From the NCBI GenBank assembly GCA_036702975.1, contig DATNPX010000034.1:62001-126000 (forward strand): 64,000 nt of DNA, written 5' to 3'. The notes beneath the pieces are model-generated. The model saw nothing but the letters and a program-made list of their open reading frames with translations. It did not search any database and was not told the origin of the DNA. This stretch comes from DATNPX01 sp036702975 (lineage in GTDB: Bacteria > Cyanobacteriota > Vampirovibrionia > Obscuribacterales > Obscuribacteraceae). How positions within the stretch are numbered: position 1 is the stretch's first letter; each line of letters opens with the position of its first letter. Of this stretch, positions 34,281 through 42,793 are shown in pieces. The position numbers were made by a program, and so were the translations under genes.

Positions 34281-34835
34281 TTACATTCCACGCATACAGT
34301 CACAAAGAATGCAATGAACACGCCGCACATGGTGATCGTATAAGACTAATTCACCAGACAGAACTGGAGACGCACAATGAATGCAACTACCGGCATACTT
34401 TGTTTTGATCGGGCAAAGAGACGCCCCTCCGTGCTTGCATTTGAATGTCTCTGCAATTACAGTGCGTGCTACTTCGCTACCGCCAAACTCGTTTTTCAGA
34501 CGACACAAAACATTCTTAAGTTCTTCCCTTATCTCAGTCGTCAGAGGACGCGGCGCTAGGCGAAGCGTTCTGAATCGGTCGACCAAAGCGTGACACTTAG
34601 ACTCCACAAATTGCTCTTCGTTATTCGGAGCCACTCTATCAATTGGTCTGAACTGTGCCTCACGCCGTACACAATCGAAACACAGCGATTTTCTGCTAAC
34701 GGTGTCGTAACTCATACTGTCACCGGGTTCGATGAACGCGCCGCATTTACAGACGCTACTGAATTTGGCGATCATTGAGATGATCTGGTCTTGCCCTGCT
34801 TTTACTCCCCCACCCAATTTGGTTTTTGCTGCCAC
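34281..34835 (-). CDS. Zinc-ribbon-type cysteine-rich protein
   Basis: This 184-residue protein starts at GTG 34835, nine bases after GGAGG (34845-34849). It has two putative zinc sites: CKCG with CFDC (about residues 29-55), and CIHC with CILCDC near the C-terminus. The N-terminal pair follows the treble-clef-like pattern (VCKCGAFIEPGDSMSYD, then SLCFDCVRREAQ); a second unit KYAGSCIHCASPVLSGELVLYD mirrors it. The middle is a basic helical region (LTTEIREELKNVLCRLKNEF). It may bind nucleic acid or protein; no enzyme motif seen. Divergent from nothing obvious; the lon gene end lies 270 bp away. Confidence 0.75.
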   Translation of the reverse strand: MAAKTKLGGGVKAGQDQIISMIAKFSSVCKCGAFIEPGDSMSYDTVSRKSLCFDCVRREAQFRPIDRVAPNNEEQFVESKCHALVDRFRTLRLAPRPLTTEIREELKNVLCRLKNEFGGSEVARTVIAETFKCKHGGASLCPIKTKYAGSCIHCASPVLSGELVLYDHHVRRVHCILCDCMRGM

Positions 34836-35091
34836 CTTTCACGACCTCCACAATAGTGATGGTCACTATCATCGACAGACGCACGGCTCTCTCACAGGTG
34901 CAATTGCACAGTGTAAGCGCGTCGAAGCGAAAAATGTAGGCGATTATTCATCGGTGATAAGTGAGAACAAGGCTGCAACAAAATTGCAACTATTCACAGA
35001 TACGCAACGCCTGCACCGACGTTATGCAACTTGCCAGTTGCAACTTATAGCTGTAAGTTCGCGCGTGTAGGCTGCGCGTACGAGATTATGC

Positions 35092-35106
35092 GCGGCAAGA
35101 TGCCGC
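35092..35106 (-). terminator. Short hairpin right after lon
   Basis: On the minus strand GCGGCA-TCT-TGCCGC forms a 6-bp stem immediately after the lon stop codon. No T-tract follows, so termination here is uncertain. A second hairpin, TGCAACT-TGCC-AGTTGCA, occurs at 35025-35042. Confidence 0.35.
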
Positions 35107-35107
35107 A

Positions 35108-37585
35108 TCATTCTAAGTCGTCATCAGCATCGACATGCATCGATGCGCTGCGCTTATCACGACTCGATGTCGGACGCTTTCCACGAGTTTGCTGTTGCGA
35201 CTTATGTTTAGACGAAGTGGGAGGCTTGCTGTTGCTTTTGAATGCGATTGCAAAGACTTCGTCTAGATGTGCAATCGGAATCATCTCGACTCGCTCCTGC
35301 ACATACTGCGGAATCTCTGCAAGGTCTTTCTCGTTGGCGCGCGGAAAAAGCACGGTCTTGATACCAGCGCGAATCGCTGCAAGCACCTTCTCTTTCAAGC
35401 CACCAATCGCAAGAACACGTCCTCGCAACGTCACTTCGCCAGTCATAGCCAAACTGGCTCGTACAGGGCGTTTAGATATAGCAGAATAAATAGCCAGAGT
35501 AAGGGCAACACCTGCAGAAGGTCCGTCTTTGGGAGTCGCACCTTCCGGGATGTGCACATGCACATCGATACTATCGTGGAAATCAGGATCAATTCCTAGC
35601 CGTTCTGCATGACTGCGAATATAGCTAAAGGCAGCATGAGCAGACTCTTTCATGATGTCGCCGAGTTGCCCGGTCAATTGTAGCTTGCCTTTGCCGTGCA
35701 TGATGTTGACTTCGATCGAGAGCGTTTCACCACCAGTTTCAGTCCAGGCTAATCCTGTGACGATACCGACCTGAGGGCCTTTCACCTCAGCATCACGAAG
35801 CACTTTGGCTGGCCCGAGATACTTGGTCACCAGCGCTGGTGTGAGTTTTACAGACTGTTGCTTGTTCCTTACGATCTCAGTTGCTACTTTTCGGCAGATG
35901 GTAGCAAGTGCCCGTTCGAGCGAGCGCACGCCAGACTCGCGAGTATATTCCTGAACAACTTTGGTCACACATACTTCTGGGAATTTGATCTGCTTCTCGC
36001 TCAAGCCATGCTTTTCGAGGAGACGAGGCAATATATGCTGCTCAGCGATCGCCAGCTTCTCTTCTTCCGTATAACCTGGAATTCTGATTATTTCCAAACG
36101 ATCCAACAATGGGCGCGGCACATAGTCGAGTGCGTTAGCAGTGGCAACAAAAACCACTTCACGTAAACTGAATGGAGTATCCAGATAGTGGTCAGTAAAG
36201 TTGTCGTTTTGGTCGGGGTCCAGCACTTCTAGCATCGCTGCAGTTGGATCGCCCATATAACTGCGAGTCATCTTCTCGATTTCGTCGAGCAAAATAACGG
36301 GATTTTTGGTGCCCGCTTGTCTGATGGCCTGGATGATGCGGCCGGGCATGGCACCAATATAAGTGCGGCGGTGACCGCGAATCTCAGCTTCATCGTTTAC
36401 ACCACCAAGGCTGATGCGAGAAAACTTTCTATTCATCGCCTTTGCGATGGATTTGACTAAACTTGTTTTGCCTACGCCGGGTGGACCAACGAGACATAAG
36501 ATCGTTCCTTGTGATTGCTTAGAAAGTTTGCGCACAGCGAGGTATTCAAGAATGCGCTCTTTGACTTTCTCCAGTCCATAGTGATCTGTTTCGAGAATGT
36601 CTTCAGCAACCTGCAGATCAATAGCTTCGCGCGATCGCTTCGCCCAAGGCAAAGAAACGAGCGTATCAAGGTAAGTTCTGATGACATGAGCTTCGGCACT
36701 TTGCGGCATCATCTTTTCGAGACGCGCAAGCTCTTTGGTGGCACGCTCGAGCGGAACGCCTTGCATCTTCGCTTTGGCGATCTTTTGCTTATACTCTGCA
36801 ATCTCGCCGAGCTGCTCACCATCAGCATTGAGCTCATCTTGGATGATGCGCATCTTCTCGCGCAGATAGTACTCGCGCTGAGTTTTCTCCAAATTGAAAC
36901 GAACGCGGTCGTGAATCTGTTGTTCGAGATCCGCTAACTCCAATTCGCGCGAAAGTAGCTGGCTCACATATTCCAGACGTTCCGAGCTATCGAAGATTTC
37001 CAGACACTTCTGGCGCTCTGAAACTTCCAGGCCCAAATAAGTGGCGATAATATCCGCAAGACGGCCAGGCTGCCCGATTCCAGAGACAGCCAAGAGACTT
37101 TCCGGATTGATCTTCTTTGTCGATTTAACGTACTGCTCAAATTTTTCAACAGCCAGTCGAATCAAGGTCTTAGTAGAAGCATCGTCACGCACCAATTCTT
37201 GCTGCTCGGTGACACGCGCAGTGAAGTTCGTTGACTCTTCTTTGATGTCATTGAGCGACACACGTGTCGACCCCTCCACCAAAACCTTCACGGTGCCGTC
37301 AGGAAGCTTCAACATCTGCATCACTTCCGCCAAAGTACCGATCTCATAGAGATCGTTCTGATGCGGTTCTTCACATTCAGGATCGCGCTGCGCAACCAAC
37401 ACAACCAGGCGGTCGTCACGCAAAAGCGCCTGCTCGAGAGCAGCAATCGACTTTGCACGACTGACAAAGAGCGGCGTGACCATCTGCGGAAACACCACAA
37501 CGTCTCTCAACGGAATCAATGGAAAGTGAGTCGTGCTGAGATCGGCCGGCTGCTCTTTGGTAGATGAGTCTTTAGTTTCTACCAT
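35108..37585 (-). CDS. lon: ATP-dependent protease Lon
   Basis: This 825-residue protein has the Lon substrate-binding N-domain (FPLIPLRDVVVFPQMVTPLF), a coiled-coil region, an AAA+ module with Walker A GPPGVGKTS (about 365) and Walker B-like ILLDEIEKM, and a C-terminal Ser-Lys protease domain with the catalytic Ser in DGPSAGVAL and the Lys in GGLKEKVLAA. A basic, Ser-rich tail of about 40 residues (KSNSKPPTSSKHKSQQQTRG) extends past the protease domain. Lon degrades misfolded and short-lived regulators. It lies 9 bp after clpX in a cluster with clpP and tig. Confidence 0.97.
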   Translation of the reverse strand: MVETKDSSTKEQPADLSTTHFPLIPLRDVVVFPQMVTPLFVSRAKSIAALEQALLRDDRLVVLVAQRDPECEEPHQNDLYEIGTLAEVMQMLKLPDGTVKVLVEGSTRVSLNDIKEESTNFTARVTEQQELVRDDASTKTLIRLAVEKFEQYVKSTKKINPESLLAVSGIGQPGRLADIIATYLGLEVSERQKCLEIFDSSERLEYVSQLLSRELELADLEQQIHDRVRFNLEKTQREYYLREKMRIIQDELNADGEQLGEIAEYKQKIAKAKMQGVPLERATKELARLEKMMPQSAEAHVIRTYLDTLVSLPWAKRSREAIDLQVAEDILETDHYGLEKVKERILEYLAVRKLSKQSQGTILCLVGPPGVGKTSLVKSIAKAMNRKFSRISLGGVNDEAEIRGHRRTYIGAMPGRIIQAIRQAGTKNPVILLDEIEKMTRSYMGDPTAAMLEVLDPDQNDNFTDHYLDTPFSLREVVFVATANALDYVPRPLLDRLEIIRIPGYTEEEKLAIAEQHILPRLLEKHGLSEKQIKFPEVCVTKVVQEYTRESGVRSLERALATICRKVATEIVRNKQQSVKLTPALVTKYLGPAKVLRDAEVKGPQVGIVTGLAWTETGGETLSIEVNIMHGKGKLQLTGQLGDIMKESAHAAFSYIRSHAERLGIDPDFHDSIDVHVHIPEGATPKDGPSAGVALTLAIYSAISKRPVRASLAMTGEVTLRGRVLAIGGLKEKVLAAIRAGIKTVLFPRANEKDLAEIPQYVQERVEMIPIAHLDEVFAIAFKSNSKPPTSSKHKSQQQTRGKRPTSSRDKRSASMHVDADDDLE

Positions 37586-37594
37586 AATGAGATG

Positions 37595-38893
37595 TTATGC
37601 GATTTCACCCTTCAGCTTTGTCTTGTTTGGCAGCTGAAGAAGCTCGGCAGTAGAACGTTTCGCGACGAGATCTTGGGTGATGTGGCATACCTTGATGTCT
37701 GAACGAGAAGGCACTTCGTACATGATCTCGAGCATGATCTCTTCCACGATCGAGCGCAAAGCACGAGCACCAGTCTTGCGTTTCAATGCTTCTTCGGCAA
37801 TGCCCTGCACCGCAGCATCGTCGAACTTCAGTTCGACACCATCAAGAGCCAACAGCTGTTGGTATTGCTTGACGATAGCGTTCTTCGGCTCGATGAGAAT
37901 GCGTACGAGAGCTTCGACATCGAGAGCTTCGAGTACTGCGATGACGGGCATTCTGCCGACGAATTCGGGAATGAGACCAAACTTGAGCAAGTCGTCCGGA
38001 GCCGTATCCTTGAGAATCTTGCTCGCTCTCTGCTCGCGTTCCCAAGCCGTTGCCGGGCTGTCGGCGCCAAAACCGATGGCGCGATTGGACGAAACACGCG
38101 CTTCCACAATTCGGTCGAGACCAACGAATGCTCCGCCGCATATAAACAAGATATTGGCGGTGTTGATCTGAATGAATTCCTGATGCGGATGCTTGCGACC
38201 ACCTTGCGGCGGCACGTTCGCCAGAGTTCCTTCAATCATCTTCAACAGCGCTTGCTGCACGCCTTCGCCGCTGACGTCGCGAGTGATTGAAGTGTTTTCT
38301 GACTTACGCGAAATCTTGTCGATTTCATCAATGTAGATAATGCCGCGTTCGGCCTTTTTGATGTCGTAATCGGCAGCTTGATAGAGACGCAGAAGAATGT
38401 TCTCGACGTCCTCTCCGACATAGCCTGCTTCGGTCAAAGTCGTAGCATCGGCAACGGCAAACGGTACATCGAGCAATTTGGCCAAGGTCTGAGCAAGAAG
38501 AGTCTTGCCGCAACCTGTAGGACCAATCAACAAAATGTTCGACTTCTGAATCTCAACCTGATCAGAAAGTTCAGAGTTGTGGCTGATACGTTTGTAGTGG
38601 TTATATACGGCCACTGACAGGATCTTTTTGGCTGTTGTCTGGCCAACAATATGTTGGTCTAGAAAAGCCTTGATCTCCTGCGGTTTCGGAATGTCGACAA
38701 GCTGAGGCAGAACAGTCTCCGAAGGGCTAGTCGCTGGGCTGCCTTCGAAGAGCTCTTCATCTAATATCTCGTTGCAAAGGTCGACGCACTCATCGCATAT
38801 ATAGACACCGGGCCCGGCAATCAGTTTTTTGACCTGGTCCTGACTCTTTCCACAAAAAGAACACTTCAGTCTGGTGTCTGATGGCTTTGGCAT
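37595..38893 (-). CDS. clpX: ATP-dependent Clp protease ATP-binding subunit ClpX
   Basis: This 432-residue protein has the ClpX zinc-binding domain (Cys11, Cys14, Cys33, Cys36), the AAA+ Walker A GPTGCGKT (124-131), Walker B IIYIDEIDKI and the sensor region LIPEFVGRMPVIAVLEAL. The loop GYVGEDVE is the substrate-contacting pore loop. It unfolds tagged proteins and feeds them to ClpP, whose gene lies 77 bp upstream on the same strand; lon follows at 9 bp. Length and motifs are standard. ATG 38891-38893. Confidence 0.98.
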   Translation of the reverse strand: MPKPSDTRLKCSFCGKSQDQVKKLIAGPGVYICDECVDLCNEILDEELFEGSPATSPSETVLPQLVDIPKPQEIKAFLDQHIVGQTTAKKILSVAVYNHYKRISHNSELSDQVEIQKSNILLIGPTGCGKTLLAQTLAKLLDVPFAVADATTLTEAGYVGEDVENILLRLYQAADYDIKKAERGIIYIDEIDKISRKSENTSITRDVSGEGVQQALLKMIEGTLANVPPQGGRKHPHQEFIQINTANILFICGGAFVGLDRIVEARVSSNRAIGFGADSPATAWEREQRASKILKDTAPDDLLKFGLIPEFVGRMPVIAVLEALDVEALVRILIEPKNAIVKQYQQLLALDGVELKFDDAAVQGIAEEALKRKTGARALRSIVEEIMLEIMYEVPSRSDIKVCHITQDLVAKRSTAELLQLPNKTKLKGEIA

Positions 38894-38970
38894 GTTACTT
38901 CCTTATCTCTACTCTAGAAGTCATTCTGACAGATGACTTGGAAACGGAGCTGAATTAATTAATGAACGAA

Positions 38971-39663
38971 CTATACAGTCGTCAAGTTCGGCTGTTGGTC
39001 CAGCCGCATGATGACTTCATCGACCAATCCGTACTCCTTGGCTTCGTCAGCCGTCATGATGTTGTCACGATCGGTATCCTTTTCAATTTGCTTGACGGAT
39101 TGACCGGTGTGAAGTGCCATCAACTCGTTTAACTGTCGCTTAATGCGCAGGATTTCGCGAGCCTGGATTTCGATATCGGTGGCTTGACCTTGCGCACCGC
39201 CCAGGGGTTGATGGATAAGGATGCGAGAGTGGGGCAGTGCCAATCGCTTGCCTTTCTTACCGGCAGAGAGGAGGAATGCGCCCATGCTAGCCGCTTGACC
39301 CAAGCAGATTGTAGAAACATCCGAGCGAATGTGCTGGATAGTGTCATAAATAGCGAGACCGGCAGTAACAGAACCACCTGGCGAATTGATATACAAGCGG
39401 ATATCTTTTTCCGGATCTTCGCCTTCGAGCAACAACAACTGTGCAACCACGAGGTTGGCGACGGTGTCGTCTACAGGAGTGCCGAGGAATACGATGCGCT
39501 CGCGAAGCAGACGAGAGAAGATATCGAAAGCACGCTCACCTCTGGCTGTTGTCTCGATAACAGTCGGAGGATAGTACGCATTTGGGCTGGCCATGGGGCT
39601 CATGCTCCAAAGATCGTACAGGCCTGCTTTAGTCACTAATTTGTTTTCTGGCGCGAATGACAT
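38971..39663 (-). CDS. clpP: ATP-dependent Clp protease proteolytic subunit ClpP
   Basis: The 230-residue serine protease has catalytic Ser126 (GQAASMGAF), His151 (HSRILIHQP) and Asp200 (DTDRDNIM). The core domain (from about residue 35, VIETTARGERAFDI) is standard; the roughly 35-residue N-terminal part is longer than in most ClpPs and may be partly removed as a propeptide, or an internal ATG (MSPMASPN) may be used. Fourteen subunits form the barrel that ClpX caps. The gene lies between tig and clpX; a GGGTCCC hairpin is found just upstream at 39685-39702. Confidence 0.97.
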   Translation of the reverse strand: MSFAPENKLVTKAGLYDLWSMSPMASPNAYYPPTVIETTARGERAFDIFSRLLRERIVFLGTPVDDTVANLVVAQLLLLEGEDPEKDIRLYINSPGGSVTAGLAIYDTIQHIRSDVSTICLGQAASMGAFLLSAGKKGKRLALPHSRILIHQPLGGAQGQATDIEIQAREILRIKRQLNELMALHTGQSVKQIEKDTDRDNIMTADEAKEYGLVDEVIMRLDQQPNLTTV

Positions 39664-39684
39664 TTTCTATCCTTCTCTGTTTTG

Positions 39685-39702
39685 GGGTCCCTCGCGGGAC
39701 CC
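39685..39702. other. Hairpin between tig and clpP
   Basis: GGGTCCC-TCGC-GGGACCC is a perfect 7-bp stem, 22 bp upstream of the clpP start and 150 bp beyond the tig stop. It has no T-tract on the minus strand and could tune processing or partial read-through from tig into clpP. Confidence 0.45.
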
Positions 39703-39855
39703 TATTGCCTATGCCTACACTTTACTTGAACACTGTGAGAAATCAATAAATCAATCTACAGGAAATGCTTGGTTTCCACATGAAGTCCATAACCTCATGT
39801 TAGCCAACTAGCAACGATACTATCCTAAAGTTAGGGATGAAAGAGATTAAACCCA

Positions 39856-41355
39856 CTATTTTTGGGCGGTCTTTGCCTTTTTCTTGGATTTTTCGTCAGA
39901 TTCTTCATTTCCAGCGTCGCTGGCTTCAGTATCGTGCTTGTGGCTATGTTCTTGATCATGACCATGCTCGTGGTCATGTCCATGTTCGTGGCCGTGTTCG
40001 TGATCATGGCTATGTCCGTGTTCGTGACTATGGCCATGCTCATGGCTGTGACCATGTTCGTTGTTGTGCGGCTCGTCAGCAACAAGCTCAATCTGAGCAT
40101 GCTTGACAAGATGCTGCACCACTTTATTGGTTAGGACTTCTTCCATTACTTGCCGTCTCAATTCCTCGTTCCGCACGATCTGCTCGACGGGAACTTGATA
40201 GCGTTGCACTAACTCTTCGATATACGGAGTGAGCTCATCTTCGTTGATGGTCAACTGTTCAGCTCTGACGACTGCACCTAGCACAAGGCTAGTGAGAACG
40301 CGTTGTTTCGCTTCTTCAGTCTTGCTCGATTGCATAGTTTCATAGTCAGCGGACTTTTCGAATGTGTCCCAGTCCTGGTTATTTTGTTCGAGATAACGGC
40401 GCACTTGTTGCAACAAGAGTGCTTTCTCACGCTCAATCATCGTCTCAGGAATATCAACTGTTGCCTTGGATACCACTGACTCCACAACAGCTCTTTGAGC
40501 ACGCATTTCGTTTTCTTGGAAGATCTCTTCTTCCATGCGCTCGTTCAGTGCTTCTTTCAAAGCATCCAAACTTTCCTGACCGAGCTGCTTGGCCAAATCA
40601 TCATCCAGCAGCGGCACCACGCGTTGACGAATCTCTTTCAAACTGACCTTAAAAAGAGCGTCTTGACCTGCCAATTCCTTGTTTCTGTAGTCTTCAGGGA
40701 ATTTGACTTCTACTTCGAACTGCTGTCCAGGAGTTTTGTCGACCAACTGTTCGCAGAAACCTTCGATGAAGCTGCCTTGCTTAACTTCCAGCACGAGTCC
40801 TTCGGTTTTGCCGCCTTCCACCAGCTTGTCGTCGACAAAGCATTCGAAATCGAGCAGAACAGTATCGCCCATCTGCACCGGTCTTGGTTCAATCGCTTGC
40901 AAAGATGCTCTCGACTCAGCCAAACTCTTCAAGGCTCTATCCATGGCATCAGCCGGCAATGCGGCTTCCGGTACTTTCACCTGAACGCCTTTGTATTCGC
41001 CAAGCGTAACTTCCGGGCGCACCTCGAATTTAGCTGTGAACTTGAGAGGTGCTCCTAGGTCGAACTGGCACGACTCAATTTGCGGCTCAGTAATGACATC
41101 TAAACTTTCGGTCGTCACGGCTTCAGAAAGCAGCTTGGGCACCATCTGTTCGAGAGCGCGAGTTTTGATGTAATCAACACCTACTTGTTTCTCGATGATC
41201 TTGCGAGGCGCCTTTCCTCGACGAAAGCCCGGCACGTTCATGCTTTGACTCAACATGCGGCATGTTTTTTCGTACTCTTTCTCTGCGATTTTGGCGTCGA
41301 CTTCCAAGCCCAAATGGACTACGTTTTTGCCTTCCCTATCGAGGGTGACTTTCAT
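39856..41355 (-). CDS. tig: Trigger factor with histidine-rich C-terminal tail
   Basis: This 499-residue chaperone has the ribosome-binding N-domain with the signature GFRRGKAPRKIIEKQVG (about 44-60), the FKBP-type prolyl isomerase domain (VQMGDTVLLDFECFVDDKL, about 160-245) and the helical C-domain. Trigger factor binds nascent chains at the ribosome exit tunnel. Typical lengths are 430-450 residues; here residues 430-474 add a tail with 21 histidines in 45 residues, mainly HGHSHEHGHS-type repeats (DNA 39934-40068), followed by a Lys/Glu-rich end. Such tails bind Ni, Zn or Co in other proteins. It heads the tig-clpP-clpX-lon cluster. Confidence 0.97.
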   Translation of the reverse strand: MKVTLDREGKNVVHLGLEVDAKIAEKEYEKTCRMLSQSMNVPGFRRGKAPRKIIEKQVGVDYIKTRALEQMVPKLLSEAVTTESLDVITEPQIESCQFDLGAPLKFTAKFEVRPEVTLGEYKGVQVKVPEAALPADAMDRALKSLAESRASLQAIEPRPVQMGDTVLLDFECFVDDKLVEGGKTEGLVLEVKQGSFIEGFCEQLVDKTPGQQFEVEVKFPEDYRNKELAGQDALFKVSLKEIRQRVVPLLDDDLAKQLGQESLDALKEALNERMEEEIFQENEMRAQRAVVESVVSKATVDIPETMIEREKALLLQQVRRYLEQNNQDWDTFEKSADYETMQSSKTEEAKQRVLTSLVLGAVVRAEQLTINEDELTPYIEELVQRYQVPVEQIVRNEELRRQVMEEVLTNKVVQHLVKHAQIELVADEPHNNEHGHSHEHGHSHEHGHSHDHEHGHEHGHDHEHGHDQEHSHKHDTEASDAGNEESDEKSKKKAKTAQK

Positions 41356-41412
41356 TTGCTTTTCCTACTCTTAACTACTTACAACCGGGACTAAAATCCC
41401 GCAGAACGCGGA

Positions 41413-41439
41413 ATAGTAGTGGATCTTAACATGCGTCAA
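41413..41439 (-). promoter_or_regulatory. Possible promoter of the tig-clp-lon cluster
   Basis: On the minus strand TTGACG (41434-41439) and TACTAT (41413-41418), 15 bp apart, lie about 60 bp upstream of the tig ATG. Spacing is short of the 17-bp optimum, so support is weak. Confidence 0.3.
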
Positions 41440-41484
41440 CGATCCAGCAGGCTGATAGACAGGCAATTGTAATTATTTGAGTTT

Positions 41485-42150
41485 TTATGGATGGGCCGCA
41501 GGAGCTGAGTTTGGCGGCGCAGGCACCAATTGCACCGGACGAGTTTCAGGCACCGGCGGATGATGAGCGTTCAAAAAGCCGATAAGGACTACGTTTATGG
41601 TGACAAAAATGCCGATGAACCATGAGCCCATCATAAGCTGCCAACAAAGCAAAGCCGAGCGCGGAGGCAAGGTGGACAATATGCCGAAACGGTTGGCGAT
41701 ATAGAAGACTATACAAACACCTGCAAGCAGATCGCAGACAGCAAGCAGGTTAAAGCGGATCATCGCCAGTGTCGGAATGAAGAGCGACACCACGGTCAAT
41801 AATCCTACAACCGCAAGCATGAGGCTTGTAGCTCGGTCGGAGTCACGTACTTTGATCTGTCCATCTTTACCGATGCCACTCAAATAACGCAAAGCAACGA
41901 AACTACTCTCCCAGCGAGAGCGGCGCTCTTTAGGCTGCACAGGTGGCTGGATCTCTGATTTAGGTTCAGTCGCTGCTTGAGCCGGCGCCGCAGGCTGCTC
42001 ACCTGTGGAGACCAAGGGCGGCTCTGAAACAACTGGTGATGAACTGGTTGTACGAGGCTCAGATGCCGGCGGAGCAGGTATCTCGCTAGATGCAGCTTTG
42101 TCTGCCAACTCTTTTTCGTTCTCGTCCGGATTCTTTTCGTCCCCGCTCAT
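41485..42150 (-). CDS. Membrane protein with disordered acidic/Pro-rich N-terminus
   Basis: The first 100 of 221 residues are Glu/Ser/Pro/Ala-rich and probably disordered (SEIPAPPASEPRTTSSSP). Four hydrophobic segments follow: LMLAVVGLLTVVSLFIPTLA, FNLLAVCDLLAGVCIVFYIA, ALLCWQLMMGSWFIGIFVTI and VNVVLIGFLNA. The C-terminus is again Pro-rich. No family is recognised. It lies upstream of tig on the same strand with a 129-bp gap containing a possible tig promoter, so co-transcription is doubtful. Confidence 0.75.
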   Translation of the reverse strand: MSGDEKNPDENEKELADKAASSEIPAPPASEPRTTSSSPVVSEPPLVSTGEQPAAPAQAATEPKSEIQPPVQPKERRSRWESSFVALRYLSGIGKDGQIKVRDSDRATSLMLAVVGLLTVVSLFIPTLAMIRFNLLAVCDLLAGVCIVFYIANRFGILSTLPPRSALLCWQLMMGSWFIGIFVTINVVLIGFLNAHHPPVPETRPVQLVPAPPNSAPAAHP

Positions 42151-42401
42151 TCCGACTCCTCAGGTTTTTGCAAGAGTATTAAAAATTTTGGTGGCACCTG
42201 TTTGCCTAAATATACCAGCATTGAAATTACATAACTAAGACTTAAGGAAGCGTTTTACCAATTTCTTTCCTTCTATTCCCCAGCCGGTGGCACTCGGTTA
42301 GCAATAGTGACACCAGCACCGGTGCAGGCAAATATTTCTGAAGACTTGTTTAGCGCGCCCCACATATCGAGCCATTTGAGCTAATATATGGTCTAGCCAT
42401 T

Positions 42402-42476
42402 GCGGAAGTAATTCAGTGGTAGAATGTCTCCTTGCCAAGGAGAATGTCGCGAGTTCGAGCCTCGTCTTCCGCTCCA
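42402..42476 (+). tRNA. tRNA-Gly (anticodon GCC)
   Basis: GCGGAAG (42402-42408) pairs with CTTCCGC (42466-42472), followed by discriminator T and an encoded CCA (42474-42476). The anticodon stem TCTCC/GGAGA (42427-42431, 42439-42443) encloses loop TTGCCAA with anticodon GCC at 42434-42436. The T-loop TTCGAGC is standard and the D-loop carries GTGGTAG. A strong terminator follows 20 bp downstream. Confidence 0.95.
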
Positions 42477-42495
42477 TTTTTAGTTTGAGATGTAT

Positions 42496-42537
42496 AGAGC
42501 AAAGTTTCTTGCGAAACTTTGCTCTTTTTGTTTTTTG
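42496..42537 (+). terminator. Rho-independent terminator of tRNA-Gly
   Basis: AGAGCAAAGTTTC (42496-42508) and GAAACTTTGCTCT (42513-42525) form a perfect 13-bp stem with a TTGC loop, followed by TTTTGTTTTTT. It is a textbook intrinsic terminator. Confidence 0.92.
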
Positions 42538-42590
42538 GGAAATTTTGGGGCGGGGATTTTTTGGGTTGATTACCCTCTCCAAACGGGCAT

Positions 42591-42635
42591 TTGGAGGATC
42601 TAAGAAATTTCTGGCGAATTTCTTAGATCCTTCAA
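42591..42635. repeat. Long palindromic hairpin
   Basis: A core of 14 perfectly paired bases, GGATCTAAGAAATT (42596-42609) and AATTTCTTAGATCC (42617-42630), encloses a 7-nt loop. Adding 42591-42595 and 42631-42635 gives a 19-bp stem with one wobble. It is downstream of tRNA-Gly and its terminator and has no T-tract. It may be a dispersed palindromic repeat or a 3' element of the converging oxidoreductase gene. Confidence 0.6.
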
Positions 42636-42793
42636 AGCGGTCATTCCGAGGGGCTTTTCGCCACAATACTTTGCCGAAATCGCAGCTTAGCAGAGGCACT
42701 CCGCCCATGCCAAAATACAGCGGTCGCATGAGCGCAGAAATTCGTCGCTCTTGCGAACGCCAATTACATCTTGGTAGCAGCGCGCCAATGAAT

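Noticed and set aside
39934..40068. Regular repeats considered as a CRISPR array
   Set aside because: They are in-frame His codons within tig, with no spacers or constant repeat unit.
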